DNA of 64,000 nt from Paenibacillus agilis (GTDB taxonomy: Bacteria; Bacillota; Bacilli; Paenibacillales; Paenibacillaceae). The notes below the pieces were generated by a model. It ran no database searches and was not told the origin of the DNA. It worked only from the letters and a program-made list of their open reading frames with translations. The stretch lies in contig NZ_VNJK01000006.1 in NCBI RefSeq assembly GCF_007786455.1, positions 1 through 64,000 of the forward strand, given 5' to 3'. Every line of letters begins with the position of its first letter. Position 1 is the first letter of the stretch. The position numbers and the translations under genes were made by a program. Of this stretch, positions 6,534 through 15,285 are shown in pieces.

Positions 6534-7127
6534 TTATTTTTTCTCTTTATACGCTGTACAAATTGGATTGTGGATGCTTCCGATTTCCTCTCGAACGGTT
6601 CCAGCAATGGAGTCCTTTAAGATTGAACAGCTACCCTTTCGATACTTAGAGCATCCTTCACAGTCCTTTTGGAACCCTTCAAGCGTTTCTGCATTCTCAA
6701 AGATTCCGATGAATTCAACAGGCTTAATTGAAACCTCAATACGAGGGTTCTGAGAGTCATACACGATACGTTGAGTACGTACAAGCACCCTAGAGTCATT
6801 ATCATATGTTATACCTTCCAGACTATCATTCAGTAGCTTGTAAATGTTATTGTCATCTGAACCACGACGAGCAAAGTAAATGATGGTGTCTTGATAAACA
6901 AAGTTCTCCTTCGTCCATTCGTAATCCCAATGCGGCTGTTCATTCAACTGAACTCTTGCTCGACCTTGAATTTGAGCCTTGACAGCGCGACCTTCTTTGG
7001 AAAGGATTCTTCGACCAGTTGGTACGCGCTCTACCTTCTTTGTGACAAAATTCTTTTGATACTGATATTCATTAATATAAAGCTTGTTAATTGACGTTGG
7101 TACAGGTAATAATAGATTAAGTTCCAT
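6534..7127 (-). CDS. RusA-type Holliday-junction endonuclease with extra C-terminal cysteine domain
   Basis: 197 aa. Residues 1-130 match the RusA family: strand ELNLLLPVPTSINKLY, then GRRILSKEGRAVK, then the catalytic region RGSDDNNIYKLLNDSLEG followed by ITYDNDSRV, with the conserved aspartates that bind metal. RusA resolves four-way DNA junctions. Residues 145-197 add CEGCSKYRKGSCSIL...HNPICTAY, four cysteines not found in short RusA proteins, perhaps a zinc or iron-sulphur site. Ribosome site AGGAG. Last gene of the polymerase operon. Confidence 0.8.
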   Translation of the reverse strand: MELNLLLPVPTSINKLYINEYQYQKNFVTKKVERVPTGRRILSKEGRAVKAQIQGRARVQLNEQPHWDYEWTKENFVYQDTIIYFARRGSDDNNIYKLLNDSLEGITYDNDSRVLVRTQRIVYDSQNPRIEVSIKPVEFIGIFENAETLEGFQKDCEGCSKYRKGSCSILKDSIAGTVREEIGSIHNPICTAYKEKK

Positions 7128-7205
7128 TTATAATCACTCCTAGAGTTTCATTTGGCATTCTGTTGTAGGAGTGTAGAAGCCAAGAAAATACTAGGAGGTT
7201 CAACC

Positions 7206-7475
7206 TTACTTCAATCTAAGACCATCAACCTCTACCAAGTATGCGTATAGATTGTCATTGTGTATCAAAGCAATCGGAGTGGGAGTCATAGAATCGAGAT
7301 GGTGTACAACAGTCAAAACGCGATACGTTTCACCTTCGGTTGGTGTTTGATTATAGGCGTGTAAAATGTCTACTTTTATTAGCTTCCTTGCATGGTTGAA
7401 CAATTCAGTATAATTAGAATACGTAAAACCTTTGTCCACGACAGTAACTATGCTACCTTGATTGATTTCGCTCAT
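7206..7475 (-). CDS. Hypothetical phage protein, 89 aa
   Basis: Strand-rich small protein (QGSIVTVVDKG, TYRVLTVVHHLD, TPIALIHNDNLYAYLVE), similar in outline to SH3-like barrels. Between polymerase and RusA genes. Function unknown. Confidence 0.55.
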   Translation of the reverse strand: MSEINQGSIVTVVDKGFTYSNYTELFNHARKLIKVDILHAYNQTPTEGETYRVLTVVHHLDSMTPTPIALIHNDNLYAYLVEVDGLRLK

Positions 7476-7492
7476 TTAAACCATCTCCTTGT

Positions 7493-7687
7493 TCATACTT
7501 CTACCGAAATTAAAGTGATGTAGTTCTTGCCATCAAAGGCATCAATAGAGATATTTAGGTCTGATGAAGCTACCTTCCTGACTGCAACTATTTCGGGTTT
7601 ACTATTAAAAGAATGTAAAGCCTTGGAGATTAGTTCGTGAAAACTAACCTCCAAATCGAATGAAACAAAAACGCCATACTTAGCCAT
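7493..7687 (-). CDS. Hypothetical protein, 64 aa
   Basis: The start is the ATG at 7685-7687, which overlaps the stop of the polymerase gene as TGATG and follows AGGGG. This gives MAKYGVFVSFDLEVSFHELI..., an alpha/beta protein ending in ITLISVEV. Translational coupling to the polymerase is clear; function unknown. Confidence 0.6.
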   Translation of the reverse strand: MAKYGVFVSFDLEVSFHELISKALHSFNSKPEIVAVRKVASSDLNISIDAFDGKNYITLISVEV

Positions 7688-10600
7688 CAAGCATTCCCCT
7701 TCCTCGCATCTTGCAACTTCTTCGCATATTTCCTGTCGATGAGAGTCTTCCAATCTTGAAAGGTCTTCATCTTAGAAATGATTGCTTCATCTTTATTACG
7801 TTTAGCAAGAATAACGACAGTCGAACCTTTGTCCAGCATGTGCTTATATTCGCTGTATGCGTTAGAGTAAGCCTTCGATTGTACAACGCCATGTGGAGTC
7901 AGTATTTGAATCTTCGCATACTGCCCACCTCTAGACCCTTTCTTGACTGTCTTACCGATGATAGTGCCTACAACTAAAACCTTGTCTGTGCCATCCTCAT
8001 AAGTGTAGAAGTCTTTAATTGACTTGATATACTTATCAAAAGGACTGACTGTGAGGTATGCACCCATAGTATCAAACTCATAAAACTCAGCATCCCCAAC
8101 GTACTTTTCAAAGAACTCGTCAATATGCTTCTGTCTACGAATTGCATCTTTCTTCAAGTAATCCTTGTACTTGAACTCATTGAATACATCTCGACGAGCC
8201 AACTTGTCTGCAAACTGCTCATCAGAGATTGGGTATCCAGCCTTCACAAAATCAGATTTAGAAGGAATAGGCTTCTTCGGAATCCATTTCAGTGGTACGT
8301 AAGTGTTTTCAGCATATTCGACCAAACAATTATGTTTATCTATCCCAAACGCTCCAGACTTGATAAGGTTGATTATTGCGTCTGTCGGCATCATCTCAAA
8401 CGTAGGGATTGTTGCGTCATACATTTCTCCCCAATATTCCTTTGCTTCTTCGTTATCCTTGTTAATCATCACATTGAAGTCATAGAAGGATTTGAAGGAA
8501 GCGAAAGGCTTGCCATACAAATTGCGAAGACGCTCAATCAACGTAACAGTTGGCTCACCAATACCACGAATCGCAAGAAGACCGAAAACAATATCGTTAT
8601 TTTTCACTGTGAACTTTCCTTGGCTTCCGTTGATATCAGGAACATTCACCTTGATACCCATACGCTTACATTCACTGACATAGTGCGAGATATCGGCAAT
8701 GTCTCCTATCTTACTATTGAGCAATGATGTCATGAACTCTACTGGATGGTAGTGCTTCAGCTTCGCCATTTGCCATGCGATTATTGCGTAAGCCATTGCG
8801 TGAGACTTGTTAAAGGAATACGATGCAAAGTCAATCATAACTTCCCATAATGTTTCAAGCTGTTCTTCGCTCCATCCTCTTCGACCTAATCCTTCGTACA
8901 ATTCAGCTTTACACTCAGTCATAAGAGCCATAGACTTCTTGCCTGTCGCCTTTCGGATTTTATCTGGATTCTTCATCTTGGCAATCCAACCAATCTCGAT
9001 AAGCTGTTCTTGGAACGTCATGATTCCCTTTGTTGCTTTTAGAACCAGTTCCAAGTCAGGATGCAAGTAGGAGTATTTTTCAAGCCCCTTCTTACGTTTT
9101 GCGTAATGTTCGATATGCTTCATTGATGCTGGTCGGAACAGCGCATTACACACTCCTAAGTCCTCAATGCCGTCAGGATAAACCTGTCGAAGCGTTTCCT
9201 TCATGCCGATTGACTCGAACTGGAATACGCCATCTGTCCTACCCTCGCGGAAGAGCTTAAGGATGCTTTCGTCTGAGAAGTTAAGTTTGTCAGGATTAAT
9301 GTAGTCGTAATCCTTGCCAATCATCTCTAATGTGTCATAGATAACGTCAATTGATTTCAGACCAAGAATATCTACCTTAACTAAGCCTAAGTCGTCAGTA
9401 TCATCCATGTCTCCTTGGAAGACGATTGTTCCATCGTTGGAAGCAATAGCTGTGTAATAATCAATTTCTTTAATGGAGATGATTTTTCCGCATGGATGAA
9501 CACCGAAGCTTTTAGGCAATCCTGCAATCTTTTCAGCATATTCAAACAGTTTTGGATATTCCTCGAACCAATGAGTGAACAATCCTGCTTCTCGCATGTA
9601 GGTGATTGTTAGGTCACCCATTTGCTGAGTCATTTGATTTGTCACAGCGAAAGGAATATTTAACACTCGACCAACGTCTTTTACTGCTGATTTATCCCAA
9701 ATGTATCCAAACTGTCCGATAGCGGCGAACTTATCTTCGCCATGCTTCTTAATAATATCACTGACTACCTTATCTCTATCACTCGTTCCGAAGTCAGAGT
9801 CTACATCGGGAATCTTCAACTCTTTACGAGTGATTTGTCCAGATTCCAGAAGGTCAAGTGCGCCTACATCGATGAAACGTTCGAAGTACAGACCATATGG
9901 GATTGGGTCAATCTCTGTGATTCCCAATAGGTAGGCGATGAGACTACCGCCAGAGGAACCACGCGCAATACCTCTTCGTTTAACAGAGTTTACGTAAGAT
10001 TCTACAAGCAAGAAGTAACCTTCAAAGCCCATCTTCGTAATTGAATTGAACTCATAGTTAAGGCGTTCCTTATACTTCTGAACATCCTTCTTCTTCCTGA
10101 TTTCTCTGCGCGCCCAACCCTTGTTAATCAATTCCTTTAAATAAGCAATCTCATCGTTGAAGCCTTCTGGAATGTCAACGTGAGGAATGATAGGTTCTGA
10201 CAATGGAAGATCAACATTGCACTTATCAGCAATAACTAACGATGTACGAACAGCTATTTCAGCTTCATCGTAGGTCATTGAACCAAGAAGTTTCTTCGTT
10301 ACTTCGCCAGCATCCATGATGTGAGTATCTTGATAAGTTTCTCCTGCTTCGCGATTCGTACCTATCTGAATGAAAATACCATGCAGTTCAAGGTCGTCTT
10401 CCTCAACGAAGTGAGAGTCCGTCGTTGCTACGTACTCGATACTTTCTTTGCCAGCCAAATCAACGATTGCCCGATTAAGCTGTTGTTGACGGAAGTCTCT
10501 GTGCGCTTGTACCTCTAAGTAATAATCTCTACCAAAAATTCGACGATACTTTCGTACAACCCCCCTAGCCAACTCTTTGTTCGCTTCTGTGATTTCGATT

Positions 10601-11109
10601 TCGCCATCACCAATCTTACCTCCTGCCAATGCTTGCTGGACTTCACTTGCCATGCACCCTGACATAACAATGAGTCCTTCTTTGTACCTTTCCAACAGTT
10701 CGTGGTCAATACGTGGCTTGAAATAGAAGCCTTCGAGATAGCCAAGAGATGCCAGCTTATTAATATTTCGTCTACCCTGCTCGTTCTTCGCCAGAACAGT
10801 CAAATGGTAGTATTTCTTTGTTTTGTCTTGAACGAACCTATCATCAGTAATGTAGAACTCTGCCCCATAGATGTGCTTGATGTTTTCCTTCTTCGCCAGC
10901 TTATGGACTTTCACAGCAGAAAATACATTACCATGCTCAGTAATAGCCACAGCAGTTTGTTTGAGACTTGCAACCTTTTGAATTACATCTTCTGGCTTAC
11001 TCATGCCATCTAGCAACGAGTAAGCAGTATGTAAGTGAAGGTTTACGAATCCATCATAGCCCTTTGGTGTGGCATGATTGATTAAGACATTACCGCAAGT
11101 TTGACACAC
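7687..11109 (-). CDS. dnaE: DNA polymerase III alpha subunit, DnaE type, with PHP domain
   Basis: About 1140 aa. A GTG start at 11109 follows AGGAG (11121-11125). A longer TTG start at 11196 has no ribosome site and would overlap the upstream gene by 73 bases. The PHP domain begins with FVNLHLHTAYSLLDG and ITEHGN. The palm holds the catalytic aspartates in IPDVDSDFGTSDRDKVV and LVKVDILGLK. Finger segments such as MTFQEQLI and SFNKSHAMAYA follow, and an OB domain is near the end (VLVVGTIIG...). It replicates phage DNA and is the counterpart of SPbeta YorL. The N-terminus has a CxxC pair. Confidence 0.95.
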   Translation of the reverse strand: MCQTCGNVLINHATPKGYDGFVNLHLHTAYSLLDGMSKPEDVIQKVASLKQTAVAITEHGNVFSAVKVHKLAKKENIKHIYGAEFYITDDRFVQDKTKKYYHLTVLAKNEQGRRNINKLASLGYLEGFYFKPRIDHELLERYKEGLIVMSGCMASEVQQALAGGKIGDGEIEITEANKELARGVVRKYRRIFGRDYYLEVQAHRDFRQQQLNRAIVDLAGKESIEYVATTDSHFVEEDDLELHGIFIQIGTNREAGETYQDTHIMDAGEVTKKLLGSMTYDEAEIAVRTSLVIADKCNVDLPLSEPIIPHVDIPEGFNDEIAYLKELINKGWARREIRKKKDVQKYKERLNYEFNSITKMGFEGYFLLVESYVNSVKRRGIARGSSGGSLIAYLLGITEIDPIPYGLYFERFIDVGALDLLESGQITRKELKIPDVDSDFGTSDRDKVVSDIIKKHGEDKFAAIGQFGYIWDKSAVKDVGRVLNIPFAVTNQMTQQMGDLTITYMREAGLFTHWFEEYPKLFEYAEKIAGLPKSFGVHPCGKIISIKEIDYYTAIASNDGTIVFQGDMDDTDDLGLVKVDILGLKSIDVIYDTLEMIGKDYDYINPDKLNFSDESILKLFREGRTDGVFQFESIGMKETLRQVYPDGIEDLGVCNALFRPASMKHIEHYAKRKKGLEKYSYLHPDLELVLKATKGIMTFQEQLIEIGWIAKMKNPDKIRKATGKKSMALMTECKAELYEGLGRRGWSEEQLETLWEVMIDFASYSFNKSHAMAYAIIAWQMAKLKHYHPVEFMTSLLNSKIGDIADISHYVSECKRMGIKVNVPDINGSQGKFTVKNNDIVFGLLAIRGIGEPTVTLIERLRNLYGKPFASFKSFYDFNVMINKDNEEAKEYWGEMYDATIPTFEMMPTDAIINLIKSGAFGIDKHNCLVEYAENTYVPLKWIPKKPIPSKSDFVKAGYPISDEQFADKLARRDVFNEFKYKDYLKKDAIRRQKHIDEFFEKYVGDAEFYEFDTMGAYLTVSPFDKYIKSIKDFYTYEDGTDKVLVVGTIIGKTVKKGSRGGQYAKIQILTPHGVVQSKAYSNAYSEYKHMLDKGSTVVILAKRNKDEAIISKMKTFQDWKTLIDRKYAKKLQDARKGNA

Positions 11110-11123
11110 TTCATAACCAACTC

Positions 11124-11591
11124 CTAAATGATATTCTTGACAGTTGAACGCTCTCTTCGTTTGTCTTTCATGACTCTTATGTTCAACTTCCGACAATCAT
11201 AGTTGTTGCAGTTAGGATGATATGAAGGGGATTTTATGCCATGTCGTAAATACATCAAATAATCCATTAATTTTAAAGTAAGTACTTTCTTTCCCTTCCT
11301 GACACTTGCTACTGCATGACCATTTTCATCTTCTCTCCAACGAAGATGCTCAAGGAGTGGAATATCTTCTGTATCGACAATGAACTTATAATGTTTTTCT
11401 TGAAACTGCTTGTTGTAAGTAGACATTCTCGCTATCATGCCTTCAATAACAAAACGATTCTTTTTGAATTGCTTTGACAGTTCTTCGTCCTCTTCTGACA
11501 AAATCAACTTATGTCTCGGACACATATAAACCTCATCAGAAGATACATAAAACCCTTGATGTTTTACATCACAAACTACGCAACCTTTCAT
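11124..11591 (-). CDS. Degenerate HNH/AP2-like homing-endonuclease-type protein
   Basis: 155 aa. An N-terminal zinc-like motif, CVVCDVKHQGFYV...MCPRH, is followed by a region typical of AP2/HNH phage endonucleases (VDTEDIPLLEHLRW, then a strand hairpin) and the C-terminal YHPNCNNYDCRKLNIRV, which lines up with the usual N-x-x-DNRR-x-NLR. The first histidine pair is weak, so it may be inactive or repurposed. It abuts the polymerase gene, a common target of such genes. Ribosome site AAAGGAAG. Confidence 0.5.
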   Translation of the reverse strand: MKGCVVCDVKHQGFYVSSDEVYMCPRHKLILSEEDEELSKQFKKNRFVIEGMIARMSTYNKQFQEKHYKFIVDTEDIPLLEHLRWREDENGHAVASVRKGKKVLTLKLMDYLMYLRHGIKSPSYHPNCNNYDCRKLNIRVMKDKRRERSTVKNII

Positions 11592-11611
11592 GTTTATTAC
11601 TTCCTTTCGTC

Positions 11612-11839
11612 TTAGGCTGTCCCACCTCGTTTAACTGCATCGGCAATCATTTTTGAGATTTTTTTGGCAACTTCTTTCGGATCAATTTCCGATGAGGTAT
11701 TGATGACGATATTGACATTGACATTTGGAATCATCTTCAATTCAGCTAATTGTTTCGCCAGCAAATGACAACCAGAACAGCTTCTATCTAGATGAGCCAG
11801 AAAAGGATTGTCTTTAGGAATGCATCCACTTGTATTCAT
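11612..11839 (-). CDS. Hypothetical protein, 75 aa
   Basis: Has a CSGC-(x)n pattern (residues 21-24) and an alternating strand NVNVNIVINTSS, ending in a lysine-rich helix EVAKKISKMIADAVKR. Start coupled to the upstream gene with AGGAGAG before it. Not recognised. Confidence 0.55.
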   Translation of the reverse strand: MNTSGCIPKDNPFLAHLDRSCSGCHLLAKQLAELKMIPNVNVNIVINTSSEIDPKEVAKKISKMIADAVKRGGTA

Positions 11840-12354
11840 TTAGCATCTCTCCTAGTCTTCATAAAGTTATAGTCTTCCTTCAATATTTCATATAGCTTTA
11901 AATCGTTGAGTGTCCCATCGGATAACAGCACTTCATTCCGATTAACTCCGACAATTCTTCCACCATACTTATGGGTCATCCTGTCATAAGATTTTTCAAT
12001 CGGATTACCGATTACAACAGAATAACTTAGCTTATTGAAGCCGAATCGTTCGAAGATATCGGACAAGAATTTCTGCAAATCTTTAACGAAAACCATATTA
12101 GCATCATTATAGAAGTTGATAATACGTAATGATTTTGCTGAATATAACTCTCTGTCGATGGAATAAGCCAAGTACCCAAGAAGCTTGCCATCCTTATCTC
12201 TACTTACAAATTCATGGTCTGTCCAAGTAGACTCTTTCGCCTTGTACTTGTCTCGATATGAATAGTTGTAAAAGAATTTGTACGTATCATTCATCCAAAG
12301 GTCAGTGAATTTAAGCTGTAATTCCTGTTCATATTTGATAGCCAAATCTAACAT
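11836..12354 (-). CDS. GNAT-like acetyltransferase fold protein
   Basis: 172 aa. Arrangement of strands and helices as in phage GNAT proteins: KDGKLLGYLAYSIDRE, AKSLRIINF, a helix LQKFLSDIFERFGFNKLSYSVV, and the late YGGRIVGVNRNEVLLSDG strand pair. The acetyl-CoA loop (Q/R-x-x-G-x-G/A) is not clear, so activity is uncertain. Overlaps both neighbours by a few bases. Confidence 0.55.
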   Translation of the reverse strand: MLDLAIKYEQELQLKFTDLWMNDTYKFFYNYSYRDKYKAKESTWTDHEFVSRDKDGKLLGYLAYSIDRELYSAKSLRIINFYNDANMVFVKDLQKFLSDIFERFGFNKLSYSVVIGNPIEKSYDRMTHKYGGRIVGVNRNEVLLSDGTLNDLKLYEILKEDYNFMKTRRDAK

Positions 12355-12422
12355 TCAACAGCACACCCTTCGCCAACCATAATTTTCTCGCCTGAGTGCG
12401 TATGTGCAAGATGTACAGACAT
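12348..12422 (-). CDS. 24-aa micro-protein between two genes
   Basis: The ATG at 12420-12422 overlaps the previous stop as TAATG and follows GAGGTGG by seven bases. It reads MSVHLAHTHSGEKIMVGEGC and its stop overlaps the next gene's ATG. The precise ribosome site and double overlap argue for translation. It contains three histidines and two cysteines. Confidence 0.5.
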   Translation of the reverse strand: MSVHLAHTHSGEKIMVGEGCAVEC

Positions 12423-12760
12423 TACTTTTCCACCTCTACTCCCATGATCTTAGCGTCCTCGTAAAGTTCTTCAAGGTTGCTGTTGAACTTCTCAATTTCA
12501 TCAGCTTTTACATATTCTTCATGCGCGATTGTCAATACAACAGACACAAAGTAGTTTTCAGTTGCCATGTACTGCTCCGTAAAAAGTCTGTATTCTTCCA
12601 ATGTTTCACTATATTGTCTGATGCACATCTTCATTAAATCAATTTTGTGCTTCAACACTTCTTCTGGTGTGTAATCACCAAGATAAGGTGACTTTGTATG
12701 CTTCGCTCTTGTTTGTTCAATATGTTCTTCATATGGTACTTTCTTAGGCATCTGACTCAT
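12422..12760 (-). CDS. Hypothetical helical protein, 112 aa, starting inside a copy of the dispersed repeat
   Basis: Mostly alpha-helical and charged. GGAGG lies nine bases before the ATG. Codons 4-9 (MPKKVP) are an exact copy of the dispersed 17-mer (12736-12752), so the repeat is translated here. Not recognised. Confidence 0.55.
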   Translation of the reverse strand: MSQMPKKVPYEEHIEQTRAKHTKSPYLGDYTPEEVLKHKIDLMKMCIRQYSETLEEYRLFTEQYMATENYFVSVVLTIAHEEYVKADEIEKFNSNLEELYEDAKIMGVEVEK

Positions 12761-12762
12761 CT

Positions 12763-13110
12763 TTATTTACCTCCAAATTTACGTTTTAGTCGTTCATACT
12801 CTTTCCACTCTTCATCAAGAAAATGACCATAAGTTTTTTCCCAATCAGGAGGAATAACGCCCTGTCTACCATACTCAAAGTATTGGATTTGTTCGATAAT
12901 CCTGCCAGAACCACCATCTCCACGCTCACCATTATAAGCGGCTGTCATGCGTAAATCTTCGGCTTTGCCCCTAACTACCGCCACAATCCGTTCAATGCGC
13001 GAGTTTATTGCTTCATATGAAATGTTTCCACAATCATCTGTGTTACACTTGTATCCACCATCGGGAAGCTTTGTCCAAGTGGACTCTTTGCCACAATTAC
13101 TGCAAGCCAT
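12763..13110 (-). CDS. Zinc-ribbon protein, 115 aa
   Basis: Starts at ATG 13110, seven bases after GGAGG (an ATG six bases upstream is too close). N-terminal MACSNCGKES...YKCNTDDCG is a four-cysteine ribbon. The rest is helical with EWKEYERLKRKFGGK at the end. Possibly nucleic-acid binding; unknown. Confidence 0.6.
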   Translation of the reverse strand: MACSNCGKESTWTKLPDGGYKCNTDDCGNISYEAINSRIERIVAVVRGKAEDLRMTAAYNGERGDGGSGRIIEQIQYFEYGRQGVIPPDWEKTYGHFLDEEWKEYERLKRKFGGK

Positions 13111-13121
13111 TGTCATACCTC

Positions 13122-13478
13122 CTATGCGTAGTATACATTCACTTCATCGAGAGCATTGTTTTGGACAGTAATAATGAAATTGTGATTGTATCTTCTGTCC
13201 AAGTTTTTGAAGATTCCCAAATCAAAACTCATGATATCTGCATTTACTGAAAATACTATCCAGTCTATTTCATAGAATTGAAAAGCATTATTCATGAACT
13301 CTTCAACAACTTCTTCGACACTGGCTCCATCCAACATGAAGTGTTGAACTCCATCGGGAACACGCAACCCTCTTATGCCAACAGAATCAAAAACTACAAC
13401 ACTACGATTTCGCATTTGATTGTTGATGATATCTTGCAATACTCTCGACTTTCCAGCCTTGCCCTCAATTATTATCAT
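13122..13478 (-). CDS. Small P-loop-like protein, 118 aa
   Basis: Begins with a strand and a Walker-A-like turn, MIIIEGKAGKSRVLQDII, and has a second strand RSVVVFDS and a third DWIVFSVNAD, as in a minimal NTP-binding fold. The Walker A lacks the usual first glycine spacing, so ATP binding is tentative. Function unknown. Confidence 0.55.
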   Translation of the reverse strand: MIIIEGKAGKSRVLQDIINNQMRNRSVVVFDSVGIRGLRVPDGVQHFMLDGASVEEVVEEFMNNAFQFYEIDWIVFSVNADIMSFDLGIFKNLDRRYNHNFIITVQNNALDEVNVYYA

Positions 13479-13546
13479 AAATCTTCAAATCTCCTTCTAC
13501 TGCATAATTTGATTTGCGTATCGTCGTACTCCACACTAGACAAAGA

Positions 13547-13621
13547 CTAATCAAATTCTTTCTGAGTAAATACGCCTTTGTATATCAATAAGCGTATTAA
13601 GGCTCTAACTGCTTGGCTCAT
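13547..13621 (-). CDS. 24-aa micro-protein
   Basis: ATG 13619-13621 follows GGAGG at six bases. Reads MSQAVRALIRLLIYKGVFTQ and ends in KEFD. It overlaps the 3' end of the 73-aa gene in another frame. An amphipathic helix plus short tail, as in small phage regulators. Strong ribosome site is the main support. Confidence 0.5.
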   Translation of the reverse strand: MSQAVRALIRLLIYKGVFTQKEFD

Positions 13622-13826
13622 GCAAGTCCTCCGATGCTTGGATTTCCAAGTAGTATCTATATTCAGGATGACAATGGCAACTTTCATTCACATAATCCAG
13701 TTCGACGTTGATGAAGCTACCATCTGTGAAATTGATTTTTGCTGATTCGTTATCCTCATGAAGTTCAATATTCATGAAAACCTTCCCTGCAAAACGCTGA
13801 TTAATGTCCTCTATATTGGCATTCAT
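13605..13826 (-). CDS. Hypothetical protein, 73 aa
   Basis: Short strand-rich protein (KVFMNIELHED, AKINFTDGSFINVELDYV) with a CHCH cluster near residue 51. Possibly metal binding. Not recognised. Confidence 0.55.
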   Translation of the reverse strand: MNANIEDINQRFAGKVFMNIELHEDNESAKINFTDGSFINVELDYVNESCHCHPEYRYYLEIQASEDLHEPSS

Positions 13827-13849
13827 ACTTGCTCATCACCCTTCTCGTG

Positions 13850-14065
13850 TTAGGTTATATGGATTTCGTGAAGTCGTTCTCTGTATCTATGAAGAATCAT
13901 TCTTTGTCTTTCTGTAATTCCATCCTTGTTCCCTGTGATGCCATACTCAAAGTTACTCCCTGAATACTCCCTCTTTAACTCTTCTAATACTTCATTAAAA
14001 AGGTTTACAACTTCCTTGTGAGTGTTCGCACTTCTATGTGCAGTATCGTCATCGTACATACCCAT
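13850..14065 (-). CDS. Hypothetical protein, 71 aa
   Basis: The ATG at 14065 is eight bases after GGGAG and gives MGMYDDDTAHRSANTHKEVV..., a helical protein with DGITERQRMILHRYRERLHE at the end. Upstream in-frame starts are too close to, or beyond, the ribosome site. Confidence 0.5.
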   Translation of the reverse strand: MGMYDDDTAHRSANTHKEVVNLFNEVLEELKREYSGSNFEYGITGNKDGITERQRMILHRYRERLHEIHIT

Positions 14066-14079
14066 TGTCATCACTCCCT

Positions 14080-14370
14080 TTACACCATTACACAATTCCA
14101 ACAAGAACATGAGTTTCCATGTTTCTTTTCGACAGGCTCACTCTTCTTGACACTTAATTCATTAATTGATGCTAGATTATCAAAGAAATGATTGATTCTT
14201 TCCTTTACAATTTCATCAAAGGCAGAGTGTACGATTTTCTCTATTTCATTCTTTATTTTAATATCTTTACTGGTTGCATACTGCGAAAGCAACTCTGCTA
14301 CATGCTTTTTCTTGTCTTTAAGCTTTGACTCCAACTCTTCTGATGTGAAGTTTAATGGGTGCAACGACAC
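14080..14370 (-). CDS. Hypothetical helical protein with C-terminal CSCWNC
   Basis: 96 aa from GTG 14370 (TTG 14373 also possible), after AGGAG. Charged helices, then GNSCSCWNCVMV at the C-terminus, a three-cysteine tip that may bind metal or make a disulphide. Not recognised. Confidence 0.5.
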   Translation of the reverse strand: MSLHPLNFTSEELESKLKDKKKHVAELLSQYATSKDIKIKNEIEKIVHSAFDEIVKERINHFFDNLASINELSVKKSEPVEKKHGNSCSCWNCVMV

Positions 14371-14401
14371 CAAATCACTCTCCTAACTCTAAATGGAACC
14401 C

Positions 14402-14608
14402 TTATTTTATTGAGTCTTCGTACAAAAACACATTTAGAAAATCTCTTATTTTTACAGCTTCTTTCCTGTTCAAAATAATAGTTCCTACAGGTCTTTCAAT
14501 ATAAATCATATCTACAGTTACATAATTCATATCAGACAGCTCAAAATTCAATAAATCCTTGGAATGTACATCACATACAGCGTTTAACCTTTTATTTTCT
14601 TCATTCAT
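14402..14608 (-). CDS. Hypothetical protein, 68 aa
   Basis: Alpha/beta small protein: MNYVTVDMIYIERPVGTIIL, then NRKEAVKIRDFLNVFLYED. Ribosome site is weak (AAAGGTTG). Not recognised. Confidence 0.45.
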   Translation of the reverse strand: MNEENKRLNAVCDVHSKDLLNFELSDMNYVTVDMIYIERPVGTIILNRKEAVKIRDFLNVFLYEDSIK

Positions 14609-14646
14609 TCACTTTTCAACCTTTCTAAATAGAAGATTTGTTTTAA

Positions 14647-14823
14647 CTAAACTTCATCTCTTGCTTTTTTGACCGCAACATAAACATCCAAAGCATAATC
14701 TTCTCTCATGTCTTCATATCCCCATATATTTTCATCAAGCAAACCTTTAGCCATATCTAAGCAATCTGCAAGAGCAAGCCGTAATTCATTCCTTTTCTCA
14801 TCATATGAAGTTGCAACACCCAT
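14647..14823 (-). CDS. Small helical protein, 58 aa
   Basis: ATG 14821-14823 follows GAGG by eight bases. Reads MGVATSYDEKRNELRLALAD..., an all-helical protein with GLLDENIWGYEDMREDYA. Fills what would otherwise be a gap between neighbouring genes. Function unknown. Confidence 0.6.
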   Translation of the reverse strand: MGVATSYDEKRNELRLALADCLDMAKGLLDENIWGYEDMREDYALDVYVAVKKARDEV

Positions 14824-14827
14824 AAAA

Positions 14828-15007
14828 TCATCCTCTTTTCACTTTCCCGAAATTATCATAAGACAATGACAAGCGCCATAAATTAAAATCCCAACCAAGT
14901 GGTGTTTTTCTGTACTCAATAAACTTAAACTCACCCTTCTCCCAACCAGAGCCATAAACCGCTGTTAAAGACTTTGACTTTAATGGAGAACCCCAAGACA
15001 ATATCAT
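14828..15007 (-). CDS. Hypothetical protein, 59 aa
   Basis: From ATG 15007 (a TTG at 15025 is possible but has no ribosome site). Tryptophan-rich strands: GSGWEKGEFKFIEYRKTPLG followed by WDFNLWRLSL. Reads like a small phage beta protein; unknown. Confidence 0.45.
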   Translation of the reverse strand: MILSWGSPLKSKSLTAVYGSGWEKGEFKFIEYRKTPLGWDFNLWRLSLSYDNFGKVKRG

Positions 15008-15045
15008 TCGACATCCCACTTTCAATGAAATATATTAATTGAGTT

Positions 15046-15285
15046 TCAATACCAACCATATCCTGATGTTTCTTTGGGTTTATATAGCCTTGACGAGCCA
15101 AGGTACAGCCTTTTTAGTTTTTCTCCTGCAAATTCCTCATCTTTATGCTCTCCTGCTTGAATACACAGGTCACATATTGGACGACAACTTGCATCCCACT
15201 TGTTGCCTTGCCAATCACGATAATAGAAGTTCTGCTTTGATTCATCGACAGACTGAGCGAAACAGTTAGCACAACATCGACTCAT
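15046..15285 (-). CDS. Zinc-finger-like protein, 79 aa
   Basis: From ATG 15285 downstream of AGAGG. Cysteines CCANC near the start and CRPICDLC in the middle give a four- to six-cysteine zinc site. C-terminus basic and aromatic. Overlaps the previous gene's 3' end. Role unknown. Confidence 0.55.
   Translation of the reverse strand: MSRCCANCFAQSVDESKQNFYYRDWQGNKWDASCRPICDLCIQAGEHKDEEFAGEKLKRLYLGSSRLYKPKETSGYGWY

Noticed and set aside
7687-11109. Intein or split in the polymerase
   Set aside because: PHP, palm, fingers and OB regions follow each other in one frame without an intervening domain.
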